64,000 nucleotides of DNA from Cupriavidus sp. (GTDB lineage: Bacteria; Pseudomonadota; Gammaproteobacteria; Burkholderiales; Burkholderiaceae): contig JAPSLP010000009.1 of the NCBI GenBank assembly GCA_031180665.1, positions 102,154 to 166,153 on the forward strand, written 5' to 3'. Under the pieces are notes generated by a model. The model saw only the letters and a list, made by a program, of their open reading frames with translations. It was not told the DNA's origin and did no database searches. Shown here one piece after another: positions 21,017 through 30,695 of the stretch (positions are counted from its first letter, which is position 1; the number at the start of each line of letters is the position of its first letter). A program made the position numbers and the translations under genes.

Positions 21017-22240
21017 ATGACCAAGGTAATGCTGCTCGAGAACATTCACGAAAGCGCCAGCGAACGGCTGGCAGAGGCCGGACTGCAGGTCGACCGCCGC
21101 GCCGGTGCGCTGGCCGGCGGCGAACTGCACGAAGTGCTGGCCGCCAACGAGCTGATCGGCATCCGATCGGCGACCCATCTGCATGCCGAGGACATTGGCC
21201 ACGCGGCGAATCTGCTGTCGATCGGCTGCTTCTGCATCGGCACCTCGCAGGTCGACCTCGCCGCCGCAACCGCGGCCGGCATCCCGGTATTCAATGCCCC
21301 GTTCTCGAATACGCGTTCGGTGGCCGAGCTGGTGGTCAGCGAAGCGGTGATGCTGCTGCGCCGGATTCCCGAGAAGAACACGCTGGCGCATGCCGGCAAA
21401 TGGGCCAAGGGCGCGGCCGGCGCCTTCGAGGCGCGCGGCAAGACGCTTGCCATCGTCGGCTACGGCAATATCGGCTCCCAGGTCGGCGTGCTGGCCGAGG
21501 CGATGGGCATGCGGGTGGTCTATTACGACGTGCAGCCGCGCCTGTCGCTGGGCTCGGCCAAGGCAGCCGGCTCGCTGGCCGACGCCGTTGCGCATGCCGA
21601 CGTGGTGACGCTGCACGTACCGGCGACGCCGCGCACGCGCAATATGATCGACGCCAACGTGCTGGCCGCCTTCAAGCGCGGCGCGATGCTGATCAACGCC
21701 TCGCGCGGCAGCGTGGTCGATATTGCCGCGCTGGCCCAGGCGCTGCGCGAGGGGCGGGTCGGCGGCGCCGCGATCGACGTCTTTCCGAGCGAGCCCAAGA
21801 GCAACAAGGATGCGTTCGTCAGCGAGCTGCAGAACCTGCCCAACGTCCTGCTGACCCCGCATATCGGCGGCAGCACCGAGGAGGCGCAGCAGAACATCGG
21901 TGTCGAAGTGGCCGCCAAGCTGGTCAATTACCTGACCACCGGCGCGACCATCGGGGCGGTCAATTTCCCCGAGGTCGATCCGGGGCCGGTCGATTGCCCG
22001 GCGCGGCTATTGAACGTCCACGGCAATGCGCCGGGCGCGCTGGCGGCGTTGAACACGCTGCTCGCGCGCGAGGGCATCAATATCGCGGGGCAGCATCTGG
22101 AGACGCGCGGCACCACCGGCTATGTCGTCACCGATCTGGACAAGGCGCCCTCGGCCGAGCTCGAGCAGGCGCTGGCGGCGCTGCCAGGCGTGCTGCGGCT
22201 GCGCGTGCTCAGGCGCGAGGAGACCGGGCCGGCCGCGTAG
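21017..22240 (+). CDS. serA: D-3-phosphoglycerate dehydrogenase (SerA type, ACT domain)
   Basis: GIRSATHLHAEDI...LSIGCFCIGTSQVDLAAATAAGIPVFNAPFSNTRSVAELV...AIVGYGNIGSQVGVLAEAMGM...LLTPHIGGSTEEAQQNIG; C-terminal ACT region. Confidence 0.92.
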   Translation: MTKVMLLENIHESASERLAEAGLQVDRRAGALAGGELHEVLAANELIGIRSATHLHAEDIGHAANLLSIGCFCIGTSQVDLAAATAAGIPVFNAPFSNTRSVAELVVSEAVMLLRRIPEKNTLAHAGKWAKGAAGAFEARGKTLAIVGYGNIGSQVGVLAEAMGMRVVYYDVQPRLSLGSAKAAGSLADAVAHADVVTLHVPATPRTRNMIDANVLAAFKRGAMLINASRGSVVDIAALAQALREGRVGGAAIDVFPSEPKSNKDAFVSELQNLPNVLLTPHIGGSTEEAQQNIGVEVAAKLVNYLTTGATIGAVNFPEVDPGPVDCPARLLNVHGNAPGALAALNTLLAREGINIAGQHLETRGTTGYVVTDLDKAPSAELEQALAALPGVLRLRVLRREETGPAA

Positions 22241-22263
22241 TCCGGTGATGGTGGATTGGTCAG

Positions 22264-22575
22264 TCAGGCCGCGGGCGCCTGGCGCCGGCTGCCCCACAGC
22301 AGAATCGCGCTGATGACCCAGCCGCAGAAAAACAGCGCGTCGCCGAGCTGATTGAGCACCAGCGGCATCGATTCGCCGCGGAACATCTGCGACAGCATGT
22401 CTTCGGGCAGCCGCGAGGCGATCCATAGAAATACGGCCGGCGCGCTGCAGTAGACGCCGGGCTGCCACCATGGTGCGCGCGCTTTTTTGGCATTGGCCTG
22501 CGCCGATGCCGGGGTGCCGGCATCGGGCTGTGCCGCCGGCCGGTTGGCGGCGATCAAACCCTCATTGGCGGTCAT
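22264..22575 (-). CDS. small membrane protein, hypothetical
   Basis: 103 aa with two hydrophobic stretches (VYCSAPAVFLWIASRL; LGDALFFCGWVISAILLWG). Confidence 0.6.
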   Translation of the reverse strand: MTANEGLIAANRPAAQPDAGTPASAQANAKKARAPWWQPGVYCSAPAVFLWIASRLPEDMLSQMFRGESMPLVLNQLGDALFFCGWVISAILLWGSRRQAPAA

Positions 22576-22754
22576 GGCGCCCTCCCTGTTTGTGGGCCGC
22601 AGTATTGCCCAGAGAGTGGCGCGGCGCCATCGGCGCCTGTCTGACACGCGTGCGGCAGCGCACGGAAGGCGGTGCGGCGGGCGCTTCACCGCCCGCCTGC
22701 AACGCCATCCTTTGCCGCAGACCCGGCCGCAGACCCGGTTGCAGACCCCGTGGC

Positions 22755-24200
22755 TCAGTCCGCGGTCCAGCCCTTCAGATCGTCCATCTTCGCCGGCGAT
22801 TCGCCGCTGTCGCGGCGGACGCGAATGTCGTTCTCCACGTCGGTCACGCCGAAGACATTGTCGACCAGGTCCTCGATGTCGTACTTCTGGTTGCGATCGC
22901 GCACCGTGCCGGCGAGCTTGACGATGCCGCCGTTGACGTCGACCGTCACCTCGCTGACATCGAGCCCTTCGGCATAGGCGAGCCGTTCGCACACCGCCTC
23001 GCGGATACGCTCGTCGCTGCGGCGATAGCCCTTCGGGCCGACCCGGCGCTGCGGCCGATCGTCGGTGCCGAAGAATTCGCTGACCGCCTCGCCGATGCGC
23101 CGGCCGATGTTGTACAGCGGACCGTGTTCTTCGCGGTCGTCGTCCCGCTCGTCGCGCTCGTAGCGGCCGTAGCCGCCGCCGTAGCTCAACTCGCCGGCCG
23201 ACTGCCGGCCTGATGCGCGGCCCGACCACTCTTCGCGATAGTCGCCGCCGTAGCGATGCTCCGGCACGGCGTAGTTGCGGCCAGGCCAGTCGTCGTCGAA
23301 GCGGTCCCAGCCGTAGCTCGACGTGCCGGCGTTGCTGTAGCCGCTGCTGCGTTCAGCCTCGCGCAGCCAGTCCTGGTCGCGGTTGCGCATGCCCTGCCGC
23401 TGGCCGCCGCGCCACGTGGTGGTTCCACCGTAGCGCTCGTCTTCCTCGCGCCATTCGTCGCCGCGTGTACCGGTACCGTACGAGGGCCCGGTGCCCGTCT
23501 CCAGCGCCGCGGCGCCGGAATAGCCCGACTGCCAGGGGTCGGTGCGGTATTCGTTGCGGCGGGTCGACGATTCGCCGCGGCCGCGCCAATCGCCGCGCTC
23601 CCGGCCGCGGCCATATTCGCTGCCATATCCGCCGCCAGATTGGCGCCCGTATTGGCCACCATATTGGCCACCATCTTGGCCACCGTACCGGCCACCGTAC
23701 TCCGACCCGTATTCGGCGCCATAGCCGGATTCGCGACCGTATCCGCCACCGGATTCGCCACCGTATCCGCCGCCATACTCGCGCCCGTACTGGCTGCGCC
23801 CATATTGGCCGCCGCCTTGACCGCTACCTCGAGCGCGGCCGTATTGACTGCGGCCCGACTGACCGCTGGTGTATTGCTCGCCGCTGTAGCGCCCCTCGCC
23901 ATATCCGCCGCTGCTGTCGCTGCGGTATGGCTGGCTTTGCCGGCTGGCTTCGCGGCCATAGCCGGTGCCATAGGTGTCGTCGTCCTCGAACGCGCCGCGC
24001 GGCGGCCCGCCCTCGCTGAGCTGATAGGGCGTCAGGCGCGCCCGGCGCTGGCGCGACTCCCAATCGTTGCCCTCCGATTCCGCCTGCCAGTCGTCCTGGG
24101 CCCAGCGTTCGGAGCGGTTGTCGCTCCAGCCATCGTCACGTTGATCGTAGCCAGGCCAGGATTGCTCTGGCCGATTGCGTCGCATGGATTCGTTTCGCAT
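22755..24200 (-). CDS. BON-domain protein with a long Gly/Tyr/Arg/Ser-rich disordered N-terminal region
   Basis: C-terminal GPKGYRRSDERIREAVCERLAYAEGLDVSEVTVDVNGGIVKLAGTVRDRNQKYDIEDLVDNVFGVTDVENDIRV (BON). N-terminal YGG/QYGR repeats. Confidence 0.85.
   Translation of the reverse strand: MRNESMRRNRPEQSWPGYDQRDDGWSDNRSERWAQDDWQAESEGNDWESRQRRARLTPYQLSEGGPPRGAFEDDDTYGTGYGREASRQSQPYRSDSSGGYGEGRYSGEQYTSGQSGRSQYGRARGSGQGGGQYGRSQYGREYGGGYGGESGGGYGRESGYGAEYGSEYGGRYGGQDGGQYGGQYGRQSGGGYGSEYGRGRERGDWRGRGESSTRRNEYRTDPWQSGYSGAAALETGTGPSYGTGTRGDEWREEDERYGGTTTWRGGQRQGMRNRDQDWLREAERSSGYSNAGTSSYGWDRFDDDWPGRNYAVPEHRYGGDYREEWSGRASGRQSAGELSYGGGYGRYERDERDDDREEHGPLYNIGRRIGEAVSEFFGTDDRPQRRVGPKGYRRSDERIREAVCERLAYAEGLDVSEVTVDVNGGIVKLAGTVRDRNQKYDIEDLVDNVFGVTDVENDIRVRRDSGESPAKMDDLKGWTAD
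23640..23715. repeat. coding tandem repeat, about 12-bp unit (GGCCACCATATT-like)
   Basis: ggccaccatattggccaccatcttggccaccgtaccggccaccgta, within the BON-protein gene. Confidence 0.7.
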
Positions 24201-24400
24201 ATCCGATCTCCTGCAGGTGGTCCGGCGCGATGCGCGCCCGTATCGGGAGAACCGCGCAAGAACCGTACCGCCGGGCGACCGCTCGCGCACGACACTGTCA
24301 CACGAGTGTCATCCCGGCAGGCGCTCTGGAACGCATCTTGCGAAACCGTGGATGCGTGCGAAGCGCACGCAGTGCCAACCATCCGCAAGGAGCAACGACG

Positions 24401-24874
24401 ATGGCAACCCAGATGCAAGGAGGCGGCGCCCAGGGGTCTGGCGACGTGCTACGCGATGTGATGACCCCACAGCCAGCCTTTCTGACCGAGGACGACACGA
24501 TCAAGCGCGCTGCCGAACTGATGGCCCAGCTCGACGTCGGCGCGCTGCCCGTCTGCGACGGGCGCCGTCTGACCGGCATGGTGACCGACCGCGATATCAC
24601 CGTGCGTTGCACCGCCGCGGGGGCCGACCCGGCCAACACCAAGGTGACCCAGGCGATGACGCAGGACGTGCAGTGGTGCAGCGAAGACGAATCGGTCGAT
24701 ACCGCGCGCGAAAAGATGGCGGCGCATCAGATCCGCCGTCTGCCGGTGATCGACAAGGATCATCATCTGGTCGGCATGGTGTCGCTGGGCGACCTGGCGG
24801 TGAAGACCGGCGATACCGGCGGCACAGGCGAGGCGCTGCAGGGCGTTTCGCAACCGGCGCAGCCGTCCCGCTGA
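24401..24874 (+). CDS. CBS-domain pair protein
   Basis: LRDVMTPQPAFLTEDDTIKRAAELMAQLDVGALPVCDGRRLTGMVTDRDITVR...AHQIRRLPVIDKDHHLVGMVSLGDLA. Confidence 0.92.
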   Translation: MATQMQGGGAQGSGDVLRDVMTPQPAFLTEDDTIKRAAELMAQLDVGALPVCDGRRLTGMVTDRDITVRCTAAGADPANTKVTQAMTQDVQWCSEDESVDTAREKMAAHQIRRLPVIDKDHHLVGMVSLGDLAVKTGDTGGTGEALQGVSQPAQPSR

Positions 24875-24975
24875 TGTCGAATGCCGCTTGCTTGCGGGCG
24901 GCGGCAACGACCGGGATTTACAACGCTTGCAAGATTGCACCCATCTCCGATCCACCCGACTCCATGGAGGACCCG

Positions 24976-25164
24976 ATGCCAGCCAAATCGAAATCGCAGC
25001 AAATGGCGGCCGGCGCAGCGCTGTCGGCCAAGCGAGGCGACAAGAAGGTCGGCGAGCTCAAAGGCGCGTCGAAGTCGATGTACCAGTCGATGAGCCAGAA
25101 GGAACTGCACGATATGGCATCGACGCCGCAGAAGGGAAAGCCGGACCACAAGTCCGGGAGCTGA
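24976..25164 (+). CDS. DUF3008 family small basic protein
   Basis: MPAKSKSQQMAAGAALSAKRGDKKVGELKGASKSMYQSMSQKELHDMASTPQKGKPDHKS. Confidence 0.9.
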   Translation: MPAKSKSQQMAAGAALSAKRGDKKVGELKGASKSMYQSMSQKELHDMASTPQKGKPDHKSGS

Positions 25165-25222
25165 TGCACGGCGCCGGCGTCTGACGTCCGACGCCGGCGG
25201 CGTCCGTCGATGGAGATCCGCG

Positions 25223-25843
25223 ATGACAACGATCGCATCCACCCCCCGCATGGCGGCCCGGCTGCTGCTGGCCGCCGTGGCGTTGTCCACCGCGCTTGCC
25301 GCCGGCCCCTCGCCTGCGCAGCCGGCCGCCGCCTCGCCGCTGACGACGCCGCCCACGGGCGCCTCCAAGCCGCCCGCGACGTCGCTGTCGACCGACGACC
25401 TGCGCTTCATCGACGAAGCGATCCTGACCGCCGCGATGGGCGTCGAGACCGCGAGCATGGCGCTCGAGGTCTCCGCCGACCCGACGCTGCTGGCCTACGC
25501 GCGCAGCGCCGCGCGCGACTACCGCGCGCTGGCGGCGGAACTGGCCCGCATCGCGCAGAGCAAGGGCGTGCAGCCCGAACAGCGGCTGCCGGAAGCGCCC
25601 GAGGTCACCAAGCTGCGCTCGCTGAAGGGCGCGGAGTTCGACCGGATGTTCGTGCAGATCGTCGCGGTCGATGCCAATCGGCAGGCGCTGGCGCTGTTCC
25701 AGCGCCAGGCCGAGATCGGCAAGGACCCGGCGCTTCGGGCCTTCGCCAAGCGGACGCTGCCGATGCTGGAAGAGCGCCTGTCGCAGGGCAAGTCGATGTC
25801 CACGCGAACCATGACATGGCGCAGCGGGATCGCGCAGCGATGA
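25223..25843 (+). CDS. DUF4142-like secreted protein
   Basis: Signal peptide, then DLRFIDEAILTAAMGVETASMALEVSADPTLLAYARSAARDY...FDRMFVQIVAVDANRQALALFQRQAEIGKDPALRAFAKRTLPMLEERL. Confidence 0.8.
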   Translation: MTTIASTPRMAARLLLAAVALSTALAAGPSPAQPAAASPLTTPPTGASKPPATSLSTDDLRFIDEAILTAAMGVETASMALEVSADPTLLAYARSAARDYRALAAELARIAQSKGVQPEQRLPEAPEVTKLRSLKGAEFDRMFVQIVAVDANRQALALFQRQAEIGKDPALRAFAKRTLPMLEERLSQGKSMSTRTMTWRSGIAQR

Positions 25844-25939
25844 TGGCGCGGTCCGACTTGCTCATTGGCCGGACGCACGAAGACAACGGCGCGCGTCCCT
25901 CTTTCCTGTCCTTTCTGTCCTGATCCAGCGAGCACGCCC

Positions 25940-26338
25940 ATGCCAGACTCCAACCCTTCGCAGCCCTCCCCGCCCACCGGCGCCGACACCGCCGCGCAGG
26001 ACGACGACCTGCTGCGGCAGGCGCGCGACCATATCGCCGCCGAGTTCGGCGGCACCATGCCTTCGGGTATCGAGGTCGGAATCGAGGACAAGCGCATCCG
26101 GCTGCGCGGTCGCGTGGCCGATCTGCCGACCGCCGAGCGCATCGCCAAAGCCGCGGCGATCGGCCCCGGCATACTGGGCGTCTATAACGAATTGCAGGCG
26201 ACCGACGACAGCGAACCGGCCAGCCCGATCGCCGGGGCCGAAGCCGCCGATGCCCTCGACGCGCCCGAGCCCGGCGAGCGCGGAGAGCGCGGCGCACCGT
26301 TGCCGCCGGTGCCCGGCCCGATCCATCACAAGGTGTGA
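25940..26338 (+). CDS. BON-domain-like protein
   Basis: DDLLRQARDHIAAEFGGTMPSGIEVGIEDKRIRLRGRVADLPTAERIAKAAAIGPGILGVYNEL. Confidence 0.75.
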   Translation: MPDSNPSQPSPPTGADTAAQDDDLLRQARDHIAAEFGGTMPSGIEVGIEDKRIRLRGRVADLPTAERIAKAAAIGPGILGVYNELQATDDSEPASPIAGAEAADALDAPEPGERGERGAPLPPVPGPIHHKV

Positions 26339-26400
26339 GGACGGGGAAACCGGCGACTCAATCGGATTCGATCCGGGAGCCTTCGGGTCGTTCTTTACGT

Positions 26401-26506
26401 CGTTCCCGCGAACGCGGAAATCCGCGTCTTCGTACGTCGTTCCCGCGAACGCGGAAATCCAGCGTCTTCGAAAGCCGCTGCGTCCCCGCATACGCGGGGG
26501 ACGACA
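26401..26506. repeat. cluster of palindromic repeats, family 1 (three copies)
   Basis: CGTTCCCGCGAACGCGGAAATCC at 26401-26423 and exactly again at 26438-26460; CGTCCCCGCATACGCGGGGGACGACAG from 26481. Confidence 0.75.
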
Positions 26507-26532
26507 GGGCTTGCGGGCATTGACGCCGGGGC

Positions 26533-27000
26533 TCAGGCCATGGCCCCCATCAGCTCTTCCTTGCGGGCGGTCATCTTCTCGGCCATCTCGCCCAGCTCCA
26601 CGTTCTTGCTGATGACCATCTTGAACAGTTCGTTCTCCTCTTCCTGCACGTGGTGATTGACGTATTCGGACAGCACCTTGTAGTTGGCCTCCAGCATCTC
26701 ACCGCTCAGATCGCCTTCGATCGCCGCGATCAGGTCCTTGGCGACCTGGTGTTCGACCTTCGCTTCATCGAGCATCTCATCGAGCTTCTCGTGGACCCCG
26801 CGCAAGCCGGGATAGAAGATCTCCTCCTCGATCTGCGCATGTACGGTCAACTCGTGGCACGTCTGCTGTGCGATCTGCTCTTTCTCGGAACGCTCCTTGG
26901 CGCTCTCGAACGACTTGAACAGCTTCTTGACGTTGCGGTGATCGTCGAGCAGCAGGCTCAGCGCGGCGCGTTGCGCGGCCGGAATCTTGGACTTGTCCAT
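26533..27000 (-). CDS. hemerythrin HHE-domain protein
   Basis: LLLDDHRNVKKLFKSFE...CHELTVHAQIEEEIFYPGL...EAKVEHQVAKDLI...VNHHVQEEENELF. Confidence 0.92.
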   Translation of the reverse strand: MDKSKIPAAQRAALSLLLDDHRNVKKLFKSFESAKERSEKEQIAQQTCHELTVHAQIEEEIFYPGLRGVHEKLDEMLDEAKVEHQVAKDLIAAIEGDLSGEMLEANYKVLSEYVNHHVQEEENELFKMVISKNVELGEMAEKMTARKEELMGAMA

Positions 27001-27098
27001 TCGAAACTCCTTTTATCGTGGTGGGGAATTGCTGTGTGCTGCGTGGGCCGTTACCGAAGCCCTGTTTCAATCCGGTCCCATGCCCTCGGCGGACCGCC

Positions 27099-27536
27099 TC
27101 AGGCCCGGGACTCACTGCGATCCGGCGCGATCCGGATCCGGTTCTCGATATCGGATACGCCCTGGCAAGCATCGACACACTCCTCGATCTGCCGCCGCGC
27201 TGTACGGCTGCCGACCTGGCCTTCGAGCGTGACATGGCCACCTTCGACGCGGACCGATACCTCGCTGACATCGAGCCCTGCGCGCCATAGGCGCTCGCAG
27301 ACCCGATCCAGAATGCGGTCGTCGGAATAGCTGACGCGGTTGCCCGAACCGCGGGCCGCGTCGCCCTGCCGCTGATAGCTCGGGTTCTCGTTCTTGAAGC
27401 CGCCATAACTGCTCTGACCGGGATCGGCACTGCGGCTTCGCACCTCGTCGCCAGACCGGTCGGTGCGGGTCCCCGGCGCGGCAAACGGTGCCCCGGTGAC
27501 ACTGCGTTCTCGCGGATTGCTGGTGAATTGCTGCAT
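27099..27536 (-). CDS. BON-domain protein with disordered N-terminus
   Basis: YSDDRILDRVCERLWRAGLDVSEVSVRVEGGHVTLEGQVGSRTARRQIEECVDACQGVSDIENRIRI. Confidence 0.85.
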   Translation of the reverse strand: MQQFTSNPRERSVTGAPFAAPGTRTDRSGDEVRSRSADPGQSSYGGFKNENPSYQRQGDAARGSGNRVSYSDDRILDRVCERLWRAGLDVSEVSVRVEGGHVTLEGQVGSRTARRQIEECVDACQGVSDIENRIRIAPDRSESRA

Positions 27537-27874
27537 GCCTGGACTCCTTGCTCCGGTTTTCATCGGACCGCCGCAGGCCGGGCGATCAGGCGCGTCCGAC
27601 CCGCGGCTTCGAGCCAAGACGCAATATCCATACCGCCGGCGATGCGGCCGCGCATCGGCCGTCGCGGCGGATGCCAAAGGCCGCAGCCCGCTGGCCAAGG
27701 CATTCGAAATTTCATGCGGGGGCCGCTTTTTACACACTTTCTCCATGTCCGCCCCCGGCCGCGTGGCACAGCGTGCAGATTTGACCAAAACTGCCCGATG
27801 GCATGGAACCTGCACCCGCGAAGCGCCGATGTCGATCTCGATGTCGATGTCGTGAAAGCGGGAGGAATTGCGAG

Positions 27875-28390
27875 ATGAATGCCAACGAGGAGGCCGCACG
27901 CTTTCTGTTGCGGCATGGCCTGCGCCTGGCCACCGCGGAGTCGTGCACGGCCGGCCTGATCGCCGCGCGCATTGCCGATGTGCCCGGCTGCGGCGACGCG
28001 CTGCGCTGCGCGGTGGTGGCCTATGCCCCGGCGATCAAGCATCGCGTACTGGGCGTATCGCCGGAAACGATTCGCCGCTACGGCCTGACCAGCGAAGAGG
28101 TATCGCTCGCGATGGCGCGTGGCGTGCTGGCACTGACCGATGCCAACCTCGCGATCGCCAATACCGGCATTGCCGATGGCAAGGGGGATGACGGCACGCC
28201 GCCCGGCACGCAGTGTTTCGCCTGGATCTTCAGGCAGACCGGCCGCGGTGGCGGCCGCACCGTGGAGTTCTCCGAGACGGTGCGCCTGCGCGGCAATCGC
28301 AACGAGGTTCGCGAGGCCGCCGCCGAACTCGCGCTCGCACAGATCGCCCGCTATTACGCGCTGGCGCTGGCACAGCAGCGGGAGCGCTGA
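27875..28390 (+). CDS. CinA C-terminal-domain nicotinamide-nucleotide amidohydrolase family protein
   Basis: GLRLATAESCTAGLIAARIADVPGCGDALRCAVVAYAPAIKHRVLGVSPETIRRYGLTSEEVSLAMARG. Confidence 0.92.
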   Translation: MNANEEAARFLLRHGLRLATAESCTAGLIAARIADVPGCGDALRCAVVAYAPAIKHRVLGVSPETIRRYGLTSEEVSLAMARGVLALTDANLAIANTGIADGKGDDGTPPGTQCFAWIFRQTGRGGGRTVEFSETVRLRGNRNEVREAAAELALAQIARYYALALAQQRER

Positions 28391-28433
28391 GCGCGCTGGC
28401 GATGCTTGCGGGGCGGCGCGTGGCGCGGCGAGG

Positions 28434-30380
28434 TCAAGCGCGCCTGGACGGCTGGCACGCCGGAAGGAACAACGACACCGTGGTCCCCTTGCCCGGCGCC
28501 GAGCGCACCGTGACCGCGCCGCCCGCCTCGCGACAGAAATCGGCGACCTGGCTCAGGCCGAGACCGGTGCCGACCCCGTCGGGCTTGGTGGTGAACAACG
28601 GTTCCAGTGCGCGGTCCGCGACATCGGCCGGCATGCCAATGCCGCTGTCGCTGGCCCAGATCCGCACGAAGACGCCGCGCATCGGCGTCGCGGCATCGGC
28701 CGCATCATCGGCCCGAACATCGGCCGGATCGCCTTTGGCGCGGTCGTGCGCTCGCTGACCGGCAGGATCGGCGGGATGGGGATGCGCGCCTTGCTCGTCC
28801 GCCGCACGACGCGCAGCGAGCCCTGGCGGCAACATGGCCGCGCCGCCGTCGGCCGCGCCGAGATTCGCTGCGCCGATTTCCAGCACGCCACCGTCTGGCA
28901 TCGCATCGCGCGCGTTGGCCGCCAGGTTCAACAGCGCCAGGCCCAGCTCGCAGCGATCGGCATGGACCGGCAGGCAATCGGGGCTGACCGCATAGCGCAA
29001 GGCGATGCCTGGGCCGAGCGTCGCGCGAATCAGCGGATCGCATTGCTGCAGTTCCTCGTGCAGCGCGATGGCTTCGCTGCGTTGCTCGCGCCGCCGCACC
29101 ACGCCGAGCAGGCGGTCCGCCAGCAGCGCGCCGCTGGCCAGGCTCTTGCGGATGCCGGCCAGCGCGGTACGGTTGGCGCGGTCCGCCTGGTTCGTCCTGT
29201 CGGCCCGTTCGCCCCGCTCGGCATGTCCCGCCCCCGTGCGCAACATCAGTACGTCGGTGTAGGCCGAGATCACCGCCAGCACATTGCGGAAGTCGTGCGC
29301 CACCGAGCCGATCAGCTGCCCCATCGCCTCGAACTTGCGCGACTGCCGGTAGCGCTTTTCCAGCTGCTCGCGGCGCGCGCATTCCTCGCGCCAGCGTCGC
29401 CGCACCGCCTCCTCCGCGCGAATGCGGCGCAGCGCGCTCCATAACGACAGAGACAGCACCGCCGAGACGACGCCGGCCGCCAGCGAGGCGGGCACCATGC
29501 GTTGCCACCAGGCGCGATAGACCGCGCGATACGGCACGCTGACCATGGCACTCGCGGCGCCGTCGCCGACCGGATGGACGGTCACCAGCCATGCGTGTCC
29601 GTCGGCCCGCTGGATCCGCTGCGGTCCATCGCTGTCCCGCGCATCCCGCACCGTGGCCGCAAAGCGCGCGGCGTCCGGGTCCGGCCACGGATACGCCGCC
29701 AGCACCGCGCCATCGCGGCGCACCAGCGCCGCGCGGTAACCGTCGGTGTTCTCGAGCAATTGCTGGTAGAAGTCGGCGAAATAGGAAGGCCGCAGCGAGA
29801 TCGACACGATGCCGGCGAGCCGTTGGCCGTACATGCGGGGCATGCTGGCCTTGAACACCGGCTCGGGGATCACGCCGCCGATCAGCACCGCGGACAGATG
29901 CAGGGGCTCGCGATCGACGACGATCGCGCGATAGTCCTCCCGTCCCGCGATATTGAGCACCGGAGCCGGGTAGAACAGGCTGCTGACCAGCAGCGTGCCA
30001 TCGTCGCCGAAGATCGCCAGCGCAAAGGCTTGCGGCAGACCGCGGCCCATCCGCGCCATGCGGCGATGCAGTTCGAGCTCATGGTGGCGAATGTCCGCAT
30101 TGCTCCATTGCGCGGTCAGGTCGCGCAGGCGTTGGTCGGCCAGCCGGTTGCTCTCCATCACCTTGCTCGCGTGTTCCTCCACCACCCGTGCGAGCAGCGC
30201 GCATTGACGCTCCGCGTCCGCGAACGCATCGCGCAGCGCGAGCCAGCCCCAACCGGCAAGCAGGCACAGCGGCAACAACAAGGTGCTGGCCAGCAGCAGC
30301 GCTGTGACGCGCCGGCGCAGCGGAAAATCGGCTGGGGTATCGGGCTGCGTGGCCTCGGCGGTGGAATCGAACGTGTCCAT
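28434..30380 (-). CDS. membrane sensor histidine kinase
   Basis: N-terminal TM and periplasmic PAS-like region; SRKFEAMGQLIGSVAHDFRNVLAVISAYTDVLM (H-box); LALLNLAANARDAMPDGG; GTGLGLSQVADFCREAGGAVTVRSAPGKGTTVSLFLP. Confidence 0.9.
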   Translation of the reverse strand: MDTFDSTAEATQPDTPADFPLRRRVTALLLASTLLLPLCLLAGWGWLALRDAFADAERQCALLARVVEEHASKVMESNRLADQRLRDLTAQWSNADIRHHELELHRRMARMGRGLPQAFALAIFGDDGTLLVSSLFYPAPVLNIAGREDYRAIVVDREPLHLSAVLIGGVIPEPVFKASMPRMYGQRLAGIVSISLRPSYFADFYQQLLENTDGYRAALVRRDGAVLAAYPWPDPDAARFAATVRDARDSDGPQRIQRADGHAWLVTVHPVGDGAASAMVSVPYRAVYRAWWQRMVPASLAAGVVSAVLSLSLWSALRRIRAEEAVRRRWREECARREQLEKRYRQSRKFEAMGQLIGSVAHDFRNVLAVISAYTDVLMLRTGAGHAERGERADRTNQADRANRTALAGIRKSLASGALLADRLLGVVRRREQRSEAIALHEELQQCDPLIRATLGPGIALRYAVSPDCLPVHADRCELGLALLNLAANARDAMPDGGVLEIGAANLGAADGGAAMLPPGLAARRAADEQGAHPHPADPAGQRAHDRAKGDPADVRADDAADAATPMRGVFVRIWASDSGIGMPADVADRALEPLFTTKPDGVGTGLGLSQVADFCREAGGAVTVRSAPGKGTTVSLFLPACQPSRRA

Positions 30381-30695
30381 GGCGGGATCCCGGGCGCGGT
30401 GACACATCGCCGTTCGGCCGGGTGCGGGCCAGCTTAGTCGGCGGTGGCGAGGCTGCAAGACTGGGAAGGTCAAAAGCTATAGTCCGCGTCCGGGCGGGTC
30501 CCGATCGTGCCGCGCCGACGCGTGGCATGTGGCCCGGCTTGCCCAACGAATTACAACGTCCATGTAAAACCGGCCGAAAATACGGCCCGCCGGCCGTGGA
30601 AAGTCGGCGACCAGGGGCCGTAGCCGCGGCATCGCGATTGGCATGGTTAGTGCTCATGCGAGGGAAGTGCAACTTGCCTTCGATGGAGCGCACGC

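Noticed and set aside
23640-23830. Possible CRISPR-like array
   Set aside because: 12-bp units are contiguous, degenerate and in-frame coding repeats. No spacers and no cas genes.
23256-24461. 401-aa plus-strand Ala/Val-rich ORF
   Set aside because: Antisense of the Gly/Tyr-rich BON-protein gene; artefactual composition.
26401-26506. Possible CRISPR array (repeated palindromes)
   Set aside because: Only about three copies, and the spacer-like interval is itself repeated (gcgtcttcg). No cas genes. Better explained as REP-like elements.
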